Shown here piece by piece: positions 8,292-16,990 of a stretch of DNA of 64,000 nucleotides. The notes beneath the pieces are model-generated. The model ran no database searches, had not been told where the DNA came from, and saw only the letters and a program-made list of their open reading frames with translations. The first letter of the stretch is position 1. Every line of letters begins with the position of its first letter. The position numbers and the translations under genes were made by a program. This DNA comes from an uncultured Roseburia sp. (lineage in GTDB: Bacteria > Bacillota > Clostridia > Lachnospirales > Lachnospiraceae), in contig CALWHT010000028.1 in assembly GCA_944380515.1 (NCBI GenBank), forward strand, positions 1 through 64,000, in the 5' to 3' direction.

Positions 8292-11261
8292 ATGAAATTG
8301 AAATCAGCAAAAGCAATGCTGTGTCTTGCATTGTCTGCTTTTATGCTGCTGGGGGATGCGGGAGGCGTAACCGCGTATGCAGCAGCGGAAGTACCGGCAC
8401 AGTCCCTGGAAGACATTGAGACAACCGAAGTGCCGATGGATACGGAAGAAGGTTCTGAGCTTTCCAACGAGGAAATCACTGAGGAAACGGAAAGTACCGA
8501 GACCGGAGAGCCGGAGGAAGGTACGGAAGCGATTGAGTCAACAGAAGCCGTGGAGCCGGGCAGCGAGAACGGGAACACGGAAAGTACCGGGACAGACGGC
8601 GCAGCAGAGAGCACAGAAGATACCGAGACAGATGGTGAAGCAGAGAGCACGGAGAATACAATAGAAAGCGGCGAGACGGAAAGCACGGAAGCCATGGAGC
8701 CTGTGGAGGAAGTTCCGGCTTCTGAGACGGAAAGCACGGAGGAGATTACGGAAACCGGGACGGAAGAAACCGAGCTGATGGAGGAGACCGAAGCGACGGA
8801 GGAGGACGAGCTGCAAAAGGAAGAAAAGCTTTTGGGGGCTTCCGTTACACCGGGCGCGAGTTTTTCCGCGGCGCAGCAGGTGAGCCTGAATACGGCGTAT
8901 TCCGCGACGATGACGGCTGCGGGCTATGACCACTATTATAAATTTACCCTGCCGTCACAGGGGCTGGTTACCCTGAATTTTCAGCATGTAAGCGGAACTG
9001 ACCTGAGTTATAAGGTCTATCTGGATTATAAGTCGAACGGAAGTTCAACGTGGGATACATATGTAAATAGCGCGGAATCCGTAAAAAACCGTCCGCTGGG
9101 TCTTGCTGCGGGAACCTATTACCTTTATGTGGACGGCGGTTATTTATACGGCAGTGATAATCAGACCTATACGTTTACGCTGAATTTTACGGCTAATTCA
9201 TATTCCGAGACCGAGTATAACGGAGATTTTGCAAATGCGGATGCGATTCCGGTCAATACGAAGGTTACCGGTTCTACGATAGCAAGCTCTGATTTGGATT
9301 ATTACAAATTTACGCTTTCGGCACCGGGCAGTGTAAGCTTTAATCTTACCCACGGAATCGTCGACGGGCGTGAAGCGGATGATGTATATGACGTTTCCTT
9401 TTATAATTCCGCGACCGGAAATCGGTTGCTGTATTTTGAATCCCTGGGAGGGGAGACATCGAAAACATCCAATATCATAGGATTGCCAAAGGGAACCTAT
9501 TATGTATGCGTGGAAGCGGGCTATGGCAATTATGATACAGGTTCCTATGGTTTGACGGTTAATTATACGGCTTCCAATTACTGGGAGGCGGAAACAAATG
9601 ATACATTCGCGACCGCAAACGCGGTTGCACTCAACCAGCAATACAGCGGAACCATTCATGATAGCGGCGATGAAGATTTCTATAAGGTTACATTGGCGCA
9701 GGCAGGAGCTATAGGTGTGAATTTCACCCATCCGAATATTGACGGATATGAGACAATACTTTGCTTTACACTGGATATTTACAGTGCATCGAATCTGACA
9801 GCTCCTTTCTATAAAATGTATATTGACGGTGCGGAAACAAATATGCAGACGCCTCAGATTGGTCTTGCTGCGGGAACCTATTATATAAAAATTGGAGGAG
9901 TGTGGAAGTATGACGGTGTTTACGGACTGAAGGTCAATTATGCCGCATCGGAATATTGGGAAAGAGAAGAAAATGGTACGGGGGCTACGGCGACTGCCAT
10001 CAAGTCCGCAAAGACGTATTCGGGAAGTATAAAAGACAGTTCGGACGAAGATTATTATAAACTTTCGGTTGGCAGCAACGGGTATATGACTGTTAATCTG
10101 AAGCATTCGTCCTCTGCTGCAGACCGGATTTATACGGTGCGGGTATATAATTCCGATTTTAATGAGGTACATTCTTTTTACGTTTATGGAACCGATAAGA
10201 ACGTAACCTCCTGTAAGCTCGGAGTCGGAAAGGGCACCTATTATATTCAGGTCAGACCGTATGGAGTTGATACCGGAACGTATCAACTGACTGCTACGGC
10301 GAAAAAGGCATCCAACTGGGAGACAGAAATAAATAACGACCGTGCAGGCGCCGATAAAATTTCGCTTGGAAAATCGGTGAACGGTGTTAATGATGATTTA
10401 TACAGCGGCGACTATGATTATTATAAGTTTACACTGAGCAAGGCAACCTATGTGAATTTCAGCCTTTCCCACAGAAAGATAAATGGTTCGGGTGCTGTAT
10501 GGGATGTTACTCTTTTTGATTCCAAGGGGAGCCGGGTAAGCTGGGGAGACGAGGGAAATCTATCGTCAAAAGAGTCTGCGGTGTATACGGAAAGCAAGCC
10601 GACAAAGCTTGCCAAGGGAACCTACTATCTCAGAGTGCAGGCAAGCGGCAACGGTGTGGGTGAGGAATACGAGCTTGGCCTCAACAAGGTTACCGTAAAG
10701 GCTCCGACGATTTCCAGTGTACAGTCCACCCAGTATAATAAGATAAAGGTCAGCTGGAAGACGGTTGCGGGCGCCGATAATTATACGATTTACCGCAGTA
10801 CCTCCAAGAATGGTACCTACAAAAAGGTAAAGACAATTTCTGACACTGCGGCCACGAGCTGGACGGATGGCAGCGTGAAGGCCGGAACGACCTATTACTA
10901 TAAAATGAAGGCGAAGGTCACCACCAATAAAGCAACGACCAGCGGATATTCCAAGGTAAAATCTGTAAAGTGTGTTCCGGCGAAGCCGACAGTCACCTTA
11001 AATTCTTCGAAAGCAAAACAAATCAAGGTATCCTGGAAGAAGGTTTCGGGAGCCAGCGGCTATGAAATTTATCGTGCAACCTCAAAGAACGGGAAATATC
11101 AAAAGGTGACTACTGTCAAAAAGGGAGGCACGACGAGTTACACCAATAAGAAACTCACCAGCAAAAAGACCTACTATTATAAAGTTCGGGCTTACCGGAC
11201 AGTAAACGGGAAAAAGGTTTACAGCAGCTATTCCAGTGTTGTTTCCCAGAGGGCAAGGTAA
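8292..11261 (+). CDS. Secreted PPC-repeat and fibronectin-III-like surface protein
   Basis: 989 residues from the ATG at 8292 (AGGAG 8 nt upstream; an earlier in-frame ATG at 8235 lies on the promoter and is unlikely). A signal peptide ends near residue 30 (..VTAYA-AAEV). Residues ~35-180 are a Glu/Thr/Ser-rich, very acidic low-complexity linker. Five beta-sandwich repeats of the bacterial pre-peptidase C-terminal (PPC) type follow with a period of ~124 residues; the hallmark D-D-YYKFTL core is near residues 210, 334, 459, 584 and 707. Two Fn3-like domains (IKVSWK..GA..Y.IYR) fill 805-989. No protease or sorting motif is present, so it may be a matrix, adhesion or glycan-binding protein. Confidence 0.85.
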   Translation: MKLKSAKAMLCLALSAFMLLGDAGGVTAYAAAEVPAQSLEDIETTEVPMDTEEGSELSNEEITEETESTETGEPEEGTEAIESTEAVEPGSENGNTESTGTDGAAESTEDTETDGEAESTENTIESGETESTEAMEPVEEVPASETESTEEITETGTEETELMEETEATEEDELQKEEKLLGASVTPGASFSAAQQVSLNTAYSATMTAAGYDHYYKFTLPSQGLVTLNFQHVSGTDLSYKVYLDYKSNGSSTWDTYVNSAESVKNRPLGLAAGTYYLYVDGGYLYGSDNQTYTFTLNFTANSYSETEYNGDFANADAIPVNTKVTGSTIASSDLDYYKFTLSAPGSVSFNLTHGIVDGREADDVYDVSFYNSATGNRLLYFESLGGETSKTSNIIGLPKGTYYVCVEAGYGNYDTGSYGLTVNYTASNYWEAETNDTFATANAVALNQQYSGTIHDSGDEDFYKVTLAQAGAIGVNFTHPNIDGYETILCFTLDIYSASNLTAPFYKMYIDGAETNMQTPQIGLAAGTYYIKIGGVWKYDGVYGLKVNYAASEYWEREENGTGATATAIKSAKTYSGSIKDSSDEDYYKLSVGSNGYMTVNLKHSSSAADRIYTVRVYNSDFNEVHSFYVYGTDKNVTSCKLGVGKGTYYIQVRPYGVDTGTYQLTATAKKASNWETEINNDRAGADKISLGKSVNGVNDDLYSGDYDYYKFTLSKATYVNFSLSHRKINGSGAVWDVTLFDSKGSRVSWGDEGNLSSKESAVYTESKPTKLAKGTYYLRVQASGNGVGEEYELGLNKVTVKAPTISSVQSTQYNKIKVSWKTVAGADNYTIYRSTSKNGTYKKVKTISDTAATSWTDGSVKAGTTYYYKMKAKVTTNKATTSGYSKVKSVKCVPAKPTVTLNSSKAKQIKVSWKKVSGASGYEIYRATSKNGKYQKVTTVKKGGTTSYTNKKLTSKKTYYYKVRAYRTVNGKKVYSSYSSVVSQRAR

Positions 11262-11280
11262 AAATCAGTTTTAATTTTCG

Positions 11281-11310
11281 GAGGCGGGAGATTCCCGCCT
11301 CTGTTTTTTT
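11281..11310 (+). terminator. Intrinsic terminator after the PPC-repeat gene
   Basis: Perfect 9-bp GC-rich stem (11281-11289 with 11293-11301), 3-nt loop, T-run at 11304-11310. Confidence 0.9.
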
Positions 11311-11444
11311 GGAAATATCTACTTGTAGATTCCCGTCGTTTCCTCTGCTAGAATGCATTTATAAAACAAATGAAATAAGTTTGTAATAATTGGTTAACAA
11401 ATTTACAGCATTTGGAAAAACAAAGGTTGGAGGACAGTTACGTA

Positions 11445-12737
11445 ATGAACAGAAGAAACAGGATGGTAGGACTTTTACTGGCGGGAAGCATAGTCTTGAC
11501 GGGTTCCGGCGCGGCATATGCCGATGGAGTGCAGCAGGATAATTCAGGCTTGCAGGCAGGTATATTTGAAGTGATTGGCAGCCGCCTTGCAGAGGAAACA
11601 GGGCTGTCTGCGGACCTTGCAGCGCACAGTGAGGACCGCATGCGGCTTGCGGTAAACGAGAATGTACAGGACGAAACGGAGCAGGCGGATGTCGAGCAGC
11701 ATGAGACGCCCGAGGTGAAATCAGAGTACGCGGATATCGGAATCGCGTCAGTTCTCAATTATGTGAATCTGAGAGCGGAGCCTGACACGGAAAGCGAGGT
11801 TTTGGGTAAGCTTTATAACAACAGCGCGGCGACAGTGCTTGAATCCGTGACGGATGACGCCGGAGAGGTGTGGTATCGGGTAAATTCCGGCTCAGTGGAA
11901 AATGCTTATGTGAAGGCGGAATACATAAAGGTCGGGGATGAGGATTTGATCCGGGGAATCAGCACCCGATACGCGACCGTTACGACAACGACACTGTTTG
12001 TTCGGACGGAGCCGGGAGTGGCATCGTCTGTGATGACGATGCTTCCCGAGGGAGATGACGTTGTGGTTTATGACGAATTGGAGCATGGTTGGCTTAGGGT
12101 TTCCACGGAGGAAGGACTCGGCTACATATCAGGGGATTACGTGACGGTACGGACCGAGTTTCGGGTAGCGGAGTCGAAGGCGGAGGAAGAAGCGCGGCTC
12201 GCCAGAGAGGAGGCGGAGCGTCAGGCAGCAGCGGCAGCGGCTGAGGCGGCAAGGCGGGAAAGAGAGGCGGCGCGAAGCTCCTCGGGCAGCACCAAAAAGA
12301 GCAGCGGTTCTTCCCAAAGCGGAAGCTCCTCGGGCAGCGGCAATCATACATCCTCCGGCAGCCAAAATGTGGGAAGCTCACAGCAAAGTGTTTCAAACGG
12401 ACAGGCAGTCGTGAATTATGCCAGCCAGTTTATCGGAAATCCGTATGTGTATGGCGGCAGCAGCCTGACAAACGGTGCGGACTGCTCCGGTTTTGTCATG
12501 AGCGTATACGCAGCTTTCGGAATCAGCCTGCCGCACTCCTCGAGTGCGCTTCGAAGCGTCGGTTATGCGGTAAGCATGGATAACATCCAGCCCGGTGATA
12601 TTGTGTGCTACAGCGGTCATGTCGGAATTTACGCAGGGACTAATACCCTGATTCATGCGAGTTCTCCGAGCACAGGTATTAAGTACACATCCCCGATAAC
12701 CTACCGTGAAATATTGGCGATTCGAAGAATTTTTTAA
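11445..12737 (+). CDS. Secreted SH3b-NlpC/P60 peptidoglycan hydrolase
   Basis: 430 residues from the ATG at 11445 (GGAGG 11 nt upstream; an in-frame TTG at 11412 has no ribosome site). Order: signal peptide ending near ..GAAYA-DG; two bacterial SH3 domains (about residues 100-165 and 175-240) that bind cell-wall peptide or glycan; an Ala/Glu/Arg coiled-coil (about 245-280); a Ser/Gly-rich linker; and a C-terminal NlpC/P60 cysteine peptidase with Cys347 (DCSGF), His392 (HVGIY) and His404 as catalytic residues. Such enzymes cut D-Glu-DAP bonds in peptidoglycan, in cell separation or wall turnover. It stands alone with no operon partner. Confidence 0.93.
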   Translation: MNRRNRMVGLLLAGSIVLTGSGAAYADGVQQDNSGLQAGIFEVIGSRLAEETGLSADLAAHSEDRMRLAVNENVQDETEQADVEQHETPEVKSEYADIGIASVLNYVNLRAEPDTESEVLGKLYNNSAATVLESVTDDAGEVWYRVNSGSVENAYVKAEYIKVGDEDLIRGISTRYATVTTTTLFVRTEPGVASSVMTMLPEGDDVVVYDELEHGWLRVSTEEGLGYISGDYVTVRTEFRVAESKAEEEARLAREEAERQAAAAAAEAARREREAARSSSGSTKKSSGSSQSGSSSGSGNHTSSGSQNVGSSQQSVSNGQAVVNYASQFIGNPYVYGGSSLTNGADCSGFVMSVYAAFGISLPHSSSALRSVGYAVSMDNIQPGDIVCYSGHVGIYAGTNTLIHASSPSTGIKYTSPITYREILAIRRIF

Positions 12738-13016
12738 CGGCATAACAATGGAAATGCAAAGGTTTTTAACGTATGGGGAACGCACGAAAACGCTGTGCAT
12801 ATAATCTTAATGGAGCTGTATTTACGGAAAAGATTGTAGAAAATGATAAAAAGGGAGAAACTGGAAATCAGATTTTAGTTTTTTTGCCCAAGCATAAAGA
12901 TACATTTGTGAACAAAGCGTGAAAACGGTTCATTTCCACCGGGAAGATTACCGGAAAATCTTTTTTGAAATGGTCATTTTGCTCACAAAACGGAAAACGG
13001 CAGAAATTACCATGAA
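12738..13016. other. Intergenic region with a weak terminator-like hairpin
   Basis: A 6-bp hairpin at 12944-12962 followed by T's may end the hydrolase transcript. A TATAAT at 12800-12805 has no good -35 box. Nothing else convincing was seen. Confidence 0.4.
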
Positions 13017-13045
13017 TTGACAAATCCTGGAAATTATGCAATAAT
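13017..13045 (+). promoter_or_regulatory. Promoter of the HPr-like gene
   Basis: Consensus TTGACA (13017-13022), 17-bp spacer, AATAAT (13040-13045). Confidence 0.75.
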
Positions 13046-13104
13046 CGCAAACTAACGAGGAACAAATAGTGTTTGTGTTGTATGATGAGGAAGGAATGAG
13101 TCGT

Positions 13105-13332
13105 ATGATAGAAAGAAAAATCAAATTATCTGACACAGAAGAAGTCAAGGAATTTGTGAATGCTGCCGGAAAATGTGATTTTGAAATTGATGTATTTTAT
13201 AACCGCGCAGTGATCGACGCAAAATCTTTACTTGGGATGCTGTATCTGGGAGTTTGCAAAGAGCTTACTATCAAATACGGTGAGCAGGATGCAGGCTTTG
13301 AAAAGACAGTGCGGAAATACGCAATTGCATAA
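13105..13332 (+). CDS. HPr-family-like protein without the phosphoryl-accepting histidine
   Basis: 75 residues from the ATG at 13105, chosen for AGGAAGG ~10 nt upstream. The length and the second half (AKSLLGMLYLGVCKELTIKYG) follow the HPr fold of the phosphotransferase system, where the equivalent stretch carries the regulatory Ser46. The first half lacks the H-A-R-P motif that contains His15: the matching place reads AAGKCDFEIDV, with no histidine at all in the protein. It therefore cannot serve as a standard PTS phosphocarrier. A Ser is present in AKSLLG at the HPr-kinase site. It is monocistronic with its own promoter and terminator. Confidence 0.7.
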   Translation: MIERKIKLSDTEEVKEFVNAAGKCDFEIDVFYNRAVIDAKSLLGMLYLGVCKELTIKYGEQDAGFEKTVRKYAIA

Positions 13333-13343
13333 GATATGGCAGT

Positions 13344-13400
13344 AAAAAACTGTCCCGGTACCGGATGGCGCATGAGCTCTGGTATCGGGGCAGTTTTTTT
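13344..13400 (+). terminator. Intrinsic terminator after the HPr-like gene
   Basis: About 15-bp stem (13348-13362 with 13381-13395, with G-U pairs) and T-run to 13400. Confidence 0.85.
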
Positions 13401-13403
13401 CTA

Positions 13404-13430
13404 TTGAAAAAATAATGGCTGTGTTATAAT
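13404..13430 (+). promoter_or_regulatory. Promoter of the helicase gene, very close to its start codon
   Basis: TTGAAA (13404-13409), 15-bp spacer, TATAAT (13425-13430) with an extended TG. The first ATG of the helicase frame (13437) is 7 nt after the -10 box, where transcription itself should start, and no ribosome site precedes it. Confidence 0.6.
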
Positions 13431-13436
13431 GGACTT

Positions 13437-15851
13437 ATGAATGAAAAAGTTGTGAAAGAGGAAAAAGAAGTCATTAAAATATCGGTTCGAGAGCTGGTCG
13501 AATTTATCCTGCGGGAGGGAGATATTGACAATCGCCGCGGGAGAGGGGCTTCGGCGGAGGCAATGCTGGCGGGCAGCAGAATCCACCGGAAAATCCAAAG
13601 GAGCATGGGAGCGGACTATCATGCTGAGGTTCCGTTAAAGCTGGCGGTTGACGAGGGAGATTACTGGCTCGTCATCGAGGGCAGGGCAGACGGTATTCTG
13701 ATGGAAAGCGACAGGATTACCATTGATGAAATAAAGGGTATCTACCGTAAACTGGAGCTTTTAGAGGATGCCGCAGGCGTCCACAGAGCGCAGGCCATGT
13801 GCTATGCATATATCTATGCCCTGCAGCAGGGACTTGGGCAAATATCTGTGCGGCTGACTTATTGCAATCTTGACACGGAGGACATCCGGTACTTTCATTA
13901 TGAATATACGTTTGAGGAACTTTCCGCATGGTTTGAAAAGCTGATCGCGGAATATAAAAAATGGGCGGATTTTCAGTTTGCCTGGAAAAAATTAAGGCAG
14001 GCTTCCATTAAAAAGCTGGAATTTCCGTTTGCGTACCGCAAAGGGCAAAGAGAACTGGCAGCGGGCGTTTACCGGACCATCAGCAGGAAAAAGACGTTGT
14101 TTATACAGGCTCCTACCGGGGTCGGCAAGACGGTTTCGACGATTTTTCCCGCAGTGAAGGCAGTCGGAGAAGGACTGGGAGATAAAATTTTTTATCTGAC
14201 GGCAAAGACCATCACCGGAACCGTGGCAAAGGAAACGTTTGAACTGCTCCGCAGGCAGGGTTATCAGGCAAAGGTCGTGCAGATTACGGCGAAGGAAAAG
14301 CTCTGCATGTGCGAGGAAATGGACTGCAATCCGGAACACTGCCCCTACGCGAAGGGACATTTTGACAGAGTCAACGACGCCGTGTTCGGGCTGCTTCAGA
14401 CAGAGGACGTTTTTACCAGGGAGGTGCTTCTGCGGCAGGCCGAGGAGTGCCGGGTGTGCCCGTTCGAGTTATGCCTTGACGTGGCGTCCTGGGCGGACGA
14501 CATTATCTGCGATTACAACTATGTGTTTGACCCCAATGTGTATCTCAAACGTTTCTTTGCGGAAGGGACGCGCGGAAGCTATCTTTTTCTGGTCGATGAG
14601 GCCCATAATCTGGTGGAGCGCAGCAGAGAGATGTACAGCGCGGCGCTTTATAAAGAAGATTTTCTCGCGGTAAAAAAAATATGGAAGCGCTATCATCAGT
14701 CGAAGCTGGAAAAGGAGACGGAAAAATGCAACCGTGTGCTTTTGGGCTATAAGAGGGAGTGCGCAAACTATGTTGTTTACGATAATATCGGAAATCTTGT
14801 TTTTGCGCTGATGAACCTGGCTTCTGATTTGGATGAGTTTTTACAGAAGATGCAGGAATTTCCGGAGCGCGGCGAACTGACGGAATTTTATCTGAAACTC
14901 CGCAATTTTTTAAATATTTATGAGCTGGTGGATGAGCATTATGTCATCTATTCGGAGCATGAGGAGGACGGACGGTTTAAGCTTAAGCTGTACTGTGTGG
15001 ACCCGTCCAAAAATCTTCAGGAGCGGATCGATAAGGCAAATTCTGCCATACTGTTTTCGGCGACACTTCTGCCCATCCAATACTACAAGAATCTGCTTTC
15101 CACAAGGAGCGACAATTACGCAATCTATGCCGAAACGGCATTTCGGGAGGAACAGCGCCTGCTTTTGCTGGGAAATGATGTGAGCAGCAGGTATACAAGA
15201 CGCAATGAAAATGAATTTGAACGGATTGCTTCTTATATTATAAAAACAGTAGAGGCAAAAAAGGGAAATTATATGATATTTTTTCCCTCCTACAAAATGC
15301 TGGGACAGGTATATGAGGCATTTTGTAAAAAAAACGGGGATGCCGCGGACAGCGCGGAATGTATCGTGCAGTGCCCCGGAATGACGGAGGAGGAGCGCGA
15401 GGAGTTTCTCGGAGCTTTTTCCATGGAGGCCTCCGCGAGAAGGGAGGTCTCTCTTGCCGCTTTTTGTGTGTTAGGCGGGATTTTCGGAGAGGGAATTGAT
15501 TTAAAGAAGGAACAGCTCATCGGAGCGATCATTGTCGGCACGGGACTGCCGCAAATCAGTAATGAGCGTGAAATCCTGATGGATTATTTTTCGAAGAGTC
15601 TTGGGGAGGGCTTTGATTACGCCTATCGGTATCCCGGTATGAATAAGGTGCTTCAGGCGGCGGGGCGTGTCATCCGTACCGCCGAGGATGTCGGGGTGAT
15701 TGAGCTGCTCGACGAGCGTTTCCTTCAGAACGATTATCGCAGGCTGTTTCCGCGGGAATGGGAGAGACAGACCGTGTGCCGGATTGACACGGTCGGGAAA
15801 TATCTCGCGGAGTTCTGGAAAGAAAATTCAGACGCTCGGCAGCAGACGTAA
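13437..15851 (+). CDS. PD-(D/E)XK nuclease - XPD/DinG-type iron-sulfur helicase fusion
   Basis: 804 residues. The N-terminal ~190 residues look like a Cas4/RecB-type PD-(D/E)XK nuclease: Asp85 in EGRADGI, then E98-x-K100 in IDEIKG. The rest is a superfamily-2 helicase of the DinG/XPD class: Walker A APTGVGKT at 225-232, a cysteine-rich region from Cys290 (C-x-C-x4-C-x4-C, then CRVCPFELC near 338-346) fit for a 4Fe-4S cluster, DEAH at 387-390, and the C-terminal QAAGRVIRT motif VI. It likely acts on DNA repair or replication intermediates, cutting and unwinding in one chain. The start is uncertain because the promoter ends only 7 nt upstream; its end overlaps the convergent LysR gene by 24 bp. 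Confidence 0.88.
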   Translation: MNEKVVKEEKEVIKISVRELVEFILREGDIDNRRGRGASAEAMLAGSRIHRKIQRSMGADYHAEVPLKLAVDEGDYWLVIEGRADGILMESDRITIDEIKGIYRKLELLEDAAGVHRAQAMCYAYIYALQQGLGQISVRLTYCNLDTEDIRYFHYEYTFEELSAWFEKLIAEYKKWADFQFAWKKLRQASIKKLEFPFAYRKGQRELAAGVYRTISRKKTLFIQAPTGVGKTVSTIFPAVKAVGEGLGDKIFYLTAKTITGTVAKETFELLRRQGYQAKVVQITAKEKLCMCEEMDCNPEHCPYAKGHFDRVNDAVFGLLQTEDVFTREVLLRQAEECRVCPFELCLDVASWADDIICDYNYVFDPNVYLKRFFAEGTRGSYLFLVDEAHNLVERSREMYSAALYKEDFLAVKKIWKRYHQSKLEKETEKCNRVLLGYKRECANYVVYDNIGNLVFALMNLASDLDEFLQKMQEFPERGELTEFYLKLRNFLNIYELVDEHYVIYSEHEEDGRFKLKLYCVDPSKNLQERIDKANSAILFSATLLPIQYYKNLLSTRSDNYAIYAETAFREEQRLLLLGNDVSSRYTRRNENEFERIASYIIKTVEAKKGNYMIFFPSYKMLGQVYEAFCKKNGDAADSAECIVQCPGMTEEEREEFLGAFSMEASARREVSLAAFCVLGGIFGEGIDLKKEQLIGAIIVGTGLPQISNEREILMDYFSKSLGEGFDYAYRYPGMNKVLQAAGRVIRTAEDVGVIELLDERFLQNDYRRLFPREWERQTVCRIDTVGKYLAEFWKENSDARQQT

Positions 15852-16712
15852 GAATTCTTCCGTCGCTTGTGCCGTCGGAAGCGTGGGATTAATTGCCGCT
15901 ACCATCTGGCGGGAGGGAAGCTTTTCCTTCGTCTTAACGATAAAAAGCTCCTTGGATTCACGGTTCAGGCAGTAGTCGGGAATGAAAGCGATTCCAAGCC
16001 CGATGCGCGCAAGGTCGATGAGCAGATCGTTGCTGCTCAATTCAATCTGAGGAATCAGCTCAAGCTGGTGTTGCAGAAAAAGATTGTGAAGAAATTCGCT
16101 GGTGGTGCTTTTTCTGTCCAGCATCAGAATCGGGTATTGTTTTAATTCCTCGAAGGGGATTTCCTGCTGTCTGAGATTAAAGTAGGCGGGATTCGCGATA
16201 AATACGTCCGTAAAGGTTGCCACGGTTTTCTGGATATAGGCGTGGTTTAAGGCGGAATTAGGGAAGTTTGTAACGGCCAGATCCACCTTTCCCTGGTCGA
16301 GAAGTTCCACGCAGCTTAAGGAGGTTGCGTTTGTCACCTTAATCGGAACATTCGGAAATTTTTTGTGAAATTGTTTTAAATAGGGAACCAGAAAATAACG
16401 GCAGATGGTGTCGCTTGCGCCGATATGGAGCTGCCCGAGGCCGAGACTTCCCGAGTCCAAAAGCTGGCTTTCGCCCCGCTGGATCAGGTTCATGGCCGGC
16501 TCAATATGTTTTAACAGCACCTTCCCGGCGGGGGTGAGCTGGACTTTTTTTGTGCTGCGGATAAACAGCGGCTGCTCCAGCTTTTTTTCCAGCGTTTTAA
16601 TCGACTGGCTGACCGCCGACTGGGAGATGTAGAGCTGCTTGCTTGCCTCCGAAAAGCTCAGGGAGGTCGCGACATGATAAAATACTTTATATAATTCGTA
16701 ATTGATGTCCAT
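15828..16712 (-). CDS. LysR-family transcriptional regulator
   Basis: 294 residues from the ATG at 16712 (GAGG five nt upstream), which gives the standard LysR N-terminus MDINYELYKVFYHVATSLSF; an in-frame upstream extension to 16775 is not typical. Winged helix-turn-helix at ~16-60 (SEASKQLYISQSAVSQSIKTLE), long linker helix, then a periplasmic-binding-like effector domain to the end. It is divergent from purL with a ~280-bp gap, and its 3' end overlaps the helicase gene. The regulated target is not evident; purL is possible only by position. The effector is unknown. Confidence 0.88.
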   Translation of the reverse strand: MDINYELYKVFYHVATSLSFSEASKQLYISQSAVSQSIKTLEKKLEQPLFIRSTKKVQLTPAGKVLLKHIEPAMNLIQRGESQLLDSGSLGLGQLHIGASDTICRYFLVPYLKQFHKKFPNVPIKVTNATSLSCVELLDQGKVDLAVTNFPNSALNHAYIQKTVATFTDVFIANPAYFNLRQQEIPFEELKQYPILMLDRKSTTSEFLHNLFLQHQLELIPQIELSSNDLLIDLARIGLGIAFIPDYCLNRESKELFIVKTKEKLPSRQMVAAINPTLPTAQATEEFLRLLPSV

Positions 16713-16990
16713 GGAATCCTCATTTCCGCGGAAATTACCGCATCCTGTCATTGTTTGTAGCTGCCGGAAAAACATTCAGATTAATTATAAGTTCTGCTTA
16801 TAGGACTGTCAACGGAAACTTATGTTACGTTTTTTCGACTATTAACCATATTAATATAAATAATAAATAAGATTAAATATATTAATTATGCTTATTGCAG
16901 TACCTATGGTATACTCAATAAAGAAAACAAAAAGGCCGAAGTGCCCCGTTTGGGGCATGAAGGAGTGATACAGAATGGAGGAGCCAGACC
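16713..16990. other. Divergent lysR-purL intergenic region
   Basis: AT-rich (16840-16890). A TATACT with upstream TGG at 16910-16915 is a possible extended -10 for purL; the -35 is poor. A short hairpin (TGCCCC 16942-16947 with GGGGCA 16952-16957) lies just before the purL ribosome site. No purine riboswitch was recognised. Confidence 0.45.

Noticed and set aside
9198-10286. 362-codon minus-strand frame inside the PPC-repeat gene
   Set aside because: It is opposite a gene with signal peptide, five domain repeats and good start; its composition is that of a shadow frame.
16860-16990. Purine riboswitch or PurR box before purL
   Set aside because: No conserved purine aptamer core and no clear pair of PurR boxes was seen.
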